Assembly (NCBI GenBank): GCA_035515515.1
Contig: DATJBC010000327.1
Location: 1-8,856, forward strand
Direction: 5' to 3'
DNA length: 8,856 bases
Source: DATJBC01 sp035515515
Lineage (GTDB): Bacteria; Actinomycetota; Acidimicrobiia; Acidimicrobiales; UBA8190
Below are positions 7,284-8,856 of this stretch, piece by piece. A model generated the notes under the pieces. That model searched no databases, was not told the DNA's origin, and saw only the letters and a program-made list of their open reading frames with translations. Made by a program: the position numbers and the translations under genes. Positions within the stretch are counted from its first letter, which is position 1. Each line of letters starts with the position of its first letter.

Positions 7284-8165
7284 ATGCCGGCCTCGGTGGA
7301 GTACGTCGCCCGGGAGACGGCGGCCAATCTGTGGCGCAACCGCCTCATGACCATCGCCGCCGTGCTGACCGTGGGGGTGTCGCTCTCGCTCGTGGGGGCG
7401 TCGCTCCTGCTGCGCCAGGGCGTGGCCCACGCCACGACCCAGTGGGCGCACGGCGTGAACGTGCTCGTGTTCATGGACCCCGGCGTGTCGAAGTCCCAGC
7501 TCCACTCCATCGAGGGGCAGCTGCACCAATTCCCCTTCGTGCGCACCTGCACGTACCGGTCCCAGGCCTACGACCTCGACGAGGCCAAGCACCTGCTGCC
7601 GCCCACCGAGTACCAGGTGCTCACGGTGGCCACCATGCCCTCGTCGCTGCGATGCCAGCTCGACAACCCCGGCGAGGCCACGGCCATCTCGAAACAGCTG
7701 AAGGGCTTCCCGGGCATCAACAGCGTGCAGACGCCGACCAAGCAGATCCACAACATCCAGAACGTGAGCCGCATCCTGCAGGTGGTGTTCTTCGTGCTGG
7801 CCGTCATCCTGCTGGTGTCGGCGTCGGTGCTCATCCTGAACACGATCCGCCTGGCCATCTTCGCCCGACGGCGCGAGGTCTCGGTCATGAAGCTCGTGGG
7901 CGCCACCAACTGGTTCATCCGGGTGCCCTTCATGTTCGAGGGCGTGGCGCAGGGCCTGCTGGGGGCGCTGTTCGCCTCGCTGGCGGTCTTCGCCCTGCAC
8001 TGGGTGCTCGACGCCTACAGCAACCTGAAGACGGGGAACATCTGGTACCAGATGCAGATGCCCCTGCACGAGGTCATCGTCACCAGCCTGGTGGTGGTGT
8101 TGATCGGCGTGGCCATCGGGTCGGTCGGGTCGCTCTTCGGCATCCGCCGCTTCCTCGACGCCTGA
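7284..8165 (+). CDS. ftsX: Cell division permease-like protein FtsX
   Basis: A 293-aa inner-membrane partner of FtsE. Four membrane segments are visible at about 21-43, 164-188, 220-242 and 264-287. The extracellular domain (about 46-160) lies between segments 1 and 2, where FtsX proteins contact peptidoglycan hydrolases or their activators (RipC in mycobacteria, PcsB in streptococci). The cytoplasmic loop RRREVSVMKLVGATNWFIRVPFMFEG (195-220; key residues E198, K203, G206, F218) is the family's signature and contacts FtsE. The extracellular domain has two cysteines, Cys89 and Cys124, which could form a disulfide. The ATG at 7284 has GGGAG 5 nt upstream; earlier in-frame starts overlap ftsE in another frame and are not plausible. 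In many actinobacteria smpB follows ftsX; here it does not. Confidence 0.95.
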   Translation: MPASVEYVARETAANLWRNRLMTIAAVLTVGVSLSLVGASLLLRQGVAHATTQWAHGVNVLVFMDPGVSKSQLHSIEGQLHQFPFVRTCTYRSQAYDLDEAKHLLPPTEYQVLTVATMPSSLRCQLDNPGEATAISKQLKGFPGINSVQTPTKQIHNIQNVSRILQVVFFVLAVILLVSASVLILNTIRLAIFARRREVSVMKLVGATNWFIRVPFMFEGVAQGLLGALFASLAVFALHWVLDAYSNLKTGNIWYQMQMPLHEVIVTSLVVVLIGVAIGSVGSLFGIRRFLDA

Positions 8166-8174
8166 CGCCGCGTC

Positions 8175-8190
8175 GACCCGCCGCCGGGTT
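8175..8190. terminator. Possible bidirectional terminator between ftsX and the convergent gene
   Basis: ACCCG (8176-8180) pairs with CGGGT (8185-8189), extended by a G-T pair (8175/8190), loop CCGC. It lies between the ends of two converging genes only 43 bp apart, where a shared terminator is expected. The stem is short. Confidence 0.35.
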
Positions 8191-8208
8191 CCCTGCGCCG
8201 CCGCCCGC

Positions 8209-8856
8209 TCAGCCCTTGTTGGCCCCGTTCTCCCGGACGAAGTCGTTGACGGCGTAGTAGGCGTCGATGGACTCGCCGGCGTCGCCCCAGAAGCCCTCGA
8301 GCACGTCGTAGGCCATGGTGCGCTGGTCCACGAAGTAGTTGTTGACGTCGGTGATCTCGAGCTCGCCCCGGCCCGAGGGCTCGAGGTTGCCGATCACGTC
8401 GAAGACCGAGGCGTCGTAGCAGTAGATCCCGGTCACCGCGTAGTTGCTGGGCGGGTCCTCGGGCTTCTCGACGATGCGGGTGATGCGGCCCTCGGCGTCC
8501 ATCTCGGGCACGCCGAGGTGCCGCAGGTGCACCGGGTCGTGCTCCTCGGTGAGGAGGATGCGCGCTCCGGCCCCCTGGGCGGCGAAGTTCTCCACCGTGG
8601 CCCGGAAGCTCCGCTCCACGATGTTGTCGCCCAGCATGACGAGCACCGAGTCGCCCGCCGCGAAGCGCTCGGCCAGGCCCAGGGCCTCGGCGATGCCGCC
8701 GGGGCGGTCCTGATAGGCGTAGGACAGGCGGTCGATGCCGTGCTCGTGGCCGTTGCCGAGGAGGCGCAGGAACTCGCCGGCGTGGGTGCCCCCCGTGACG
8801 AGCATCATCTCGTTGATGCCCGCCAGCACCAGCGCCTCGATGGCGTAGCTGATCAT
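8209..8856 (-). CDS. rfbA: Glucose-1-phosphate thymidylyltransferase, short form (5' end missing)
   Basis: A nucleotidyltransferase that makes dTDP-glucose (or a related NDP-sugar) from a sugar 1-phosphate and a nucleoside triphosphate, the first step to dTDP-rhamnose and other envelope sugars. The 215 visible residues begin with MISYAIEALVLAGI, which matches the KPM-I-x-Y-x-I-E region of the family, so this Met is internal and about 25-30 residues, including the nucleotide-binding G-G-x-G-[ST]-R-L loop, lie beyond the window. Seen here: YQDRPGGIAEAL (48-59, base and sugar contacts), LGDNI with metal-ligand Asp77 (75-79), VEKPEDPPSNYAVTGIYCYD (129-148), GRGELEITDVNNYF (162-175) and GFWGDAGESIDAYY (188-201). 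The estimated full length of about 240 aa points to the short RmlA-like subfamily, where nucleotide preference is not always tested. It runs convergent to ftsX and is not part of that operon. Confidence 0.85.
   Translation of the reverse strand: MISYAIEALVLAGINEMMLVTGGTHAGEFLRLLGNGHEHGIDRLSYAYQDRPGGIAEALGLAERFAAGDSVLVMLGDNIVERSFRATVENFAAQGAGARILLTEEHDPVHLRHLGVPEMDAEGRITRIVEKPEDPPSNYAVTGIYCYDASVFDVIGNLEPSGRGELEITDVNNYFVDQRTMAYDVLEGFWGDAGESIDAYYAVNDFVRENGANKG

Noticed and set aside
8854..8856. The Met at the window edge as the real start of the thymidylyltransferase
   Set aside because: It aligns with an internal conserved Met (KPM-I region), and the N-terminal nucleotide-binding loop would be missing; the gene simply runs off the window.

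Overview
This is a chromosomal housekeeping window from a very GC-rich Gram-positive bacterium, most likely an actinobacterium. An Acidimicrobiia-type lineage is my guess; no rRNA or other marker in the window fixes the taxon. The reasons are the roughly 70% GC with G/C-ending codons, the gene neighbourhood (sugar-phosphate isomerase, ahcY, hpf, secA, prfB, ftsE, ftsX), TANNNT-type -10 boxes close to starts, and intrinsic hairpins without U-tracts. No mobile element, CRISPR array, tRNA or rRNA gene was found.

Layout. Positions 2-172 hold the 3' end of a bifunctional phosphoglucose/phosphomannose isomerase gene. Positions 254-1525 hold ahcY (S-adenosylhomocysteine hydrolase, the short archaeal/Thermotoga-like form), followed by a strong hairpin terminator. 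Positions 1526-2006 hold no gene. A promoter-like sequence near 1593-1621 leads straight into about 350 nt that fold into many nested helices closed by an 8-bp long-range stem (1625-1632 with 1965-1972). This is the most interesting part of the window. It looks like a large structured leader or small RNA in front of hpf, and its position fits the raiA RNA motif, a widespread RNA of unresolved function found upstream of hpf/raiA genes. Positions 2007-2336 hold a short hpf, 2411-5197 secA (apparently leaderless), and 5184-6323 prfB, overlapping secA by 14 nt. A 247-bp gap with three hairpins, a TG microsatellite and a promoter-like box precedes ftsE (6571-7257) and ftsX (7284-8165). From 8856 back to 8209 on the minus strand lies the 3' part of a short-form glucose-1-phosphate thymidylyltransferase gene, convergent with ftsX.

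How the genes fit together. ahcY clears S-adenosylhomocysteine in the methyl cycle. Hpf protects idle ribosomes, RF2 terminates translation, SecA drives export, and FtsEX couples cytoplasmic ATP hydrolysis to septal peptidoglycan hydrolases outside the cell. The hpf-secA-prfB-(...)-ftsE-ftsX order is also known from Bacillus subtilis, so this is an old Gram-positive gene order. The sugar-nucleotide and hexose-phosphate enzymes at the two edges belong to envelope polysaccharide supply.

The structured RNA, its repeated helix strands and its duplicated Shine-Dalgarno sequence are the best candidates for follow-up. Structures were folded by eye, not computed.
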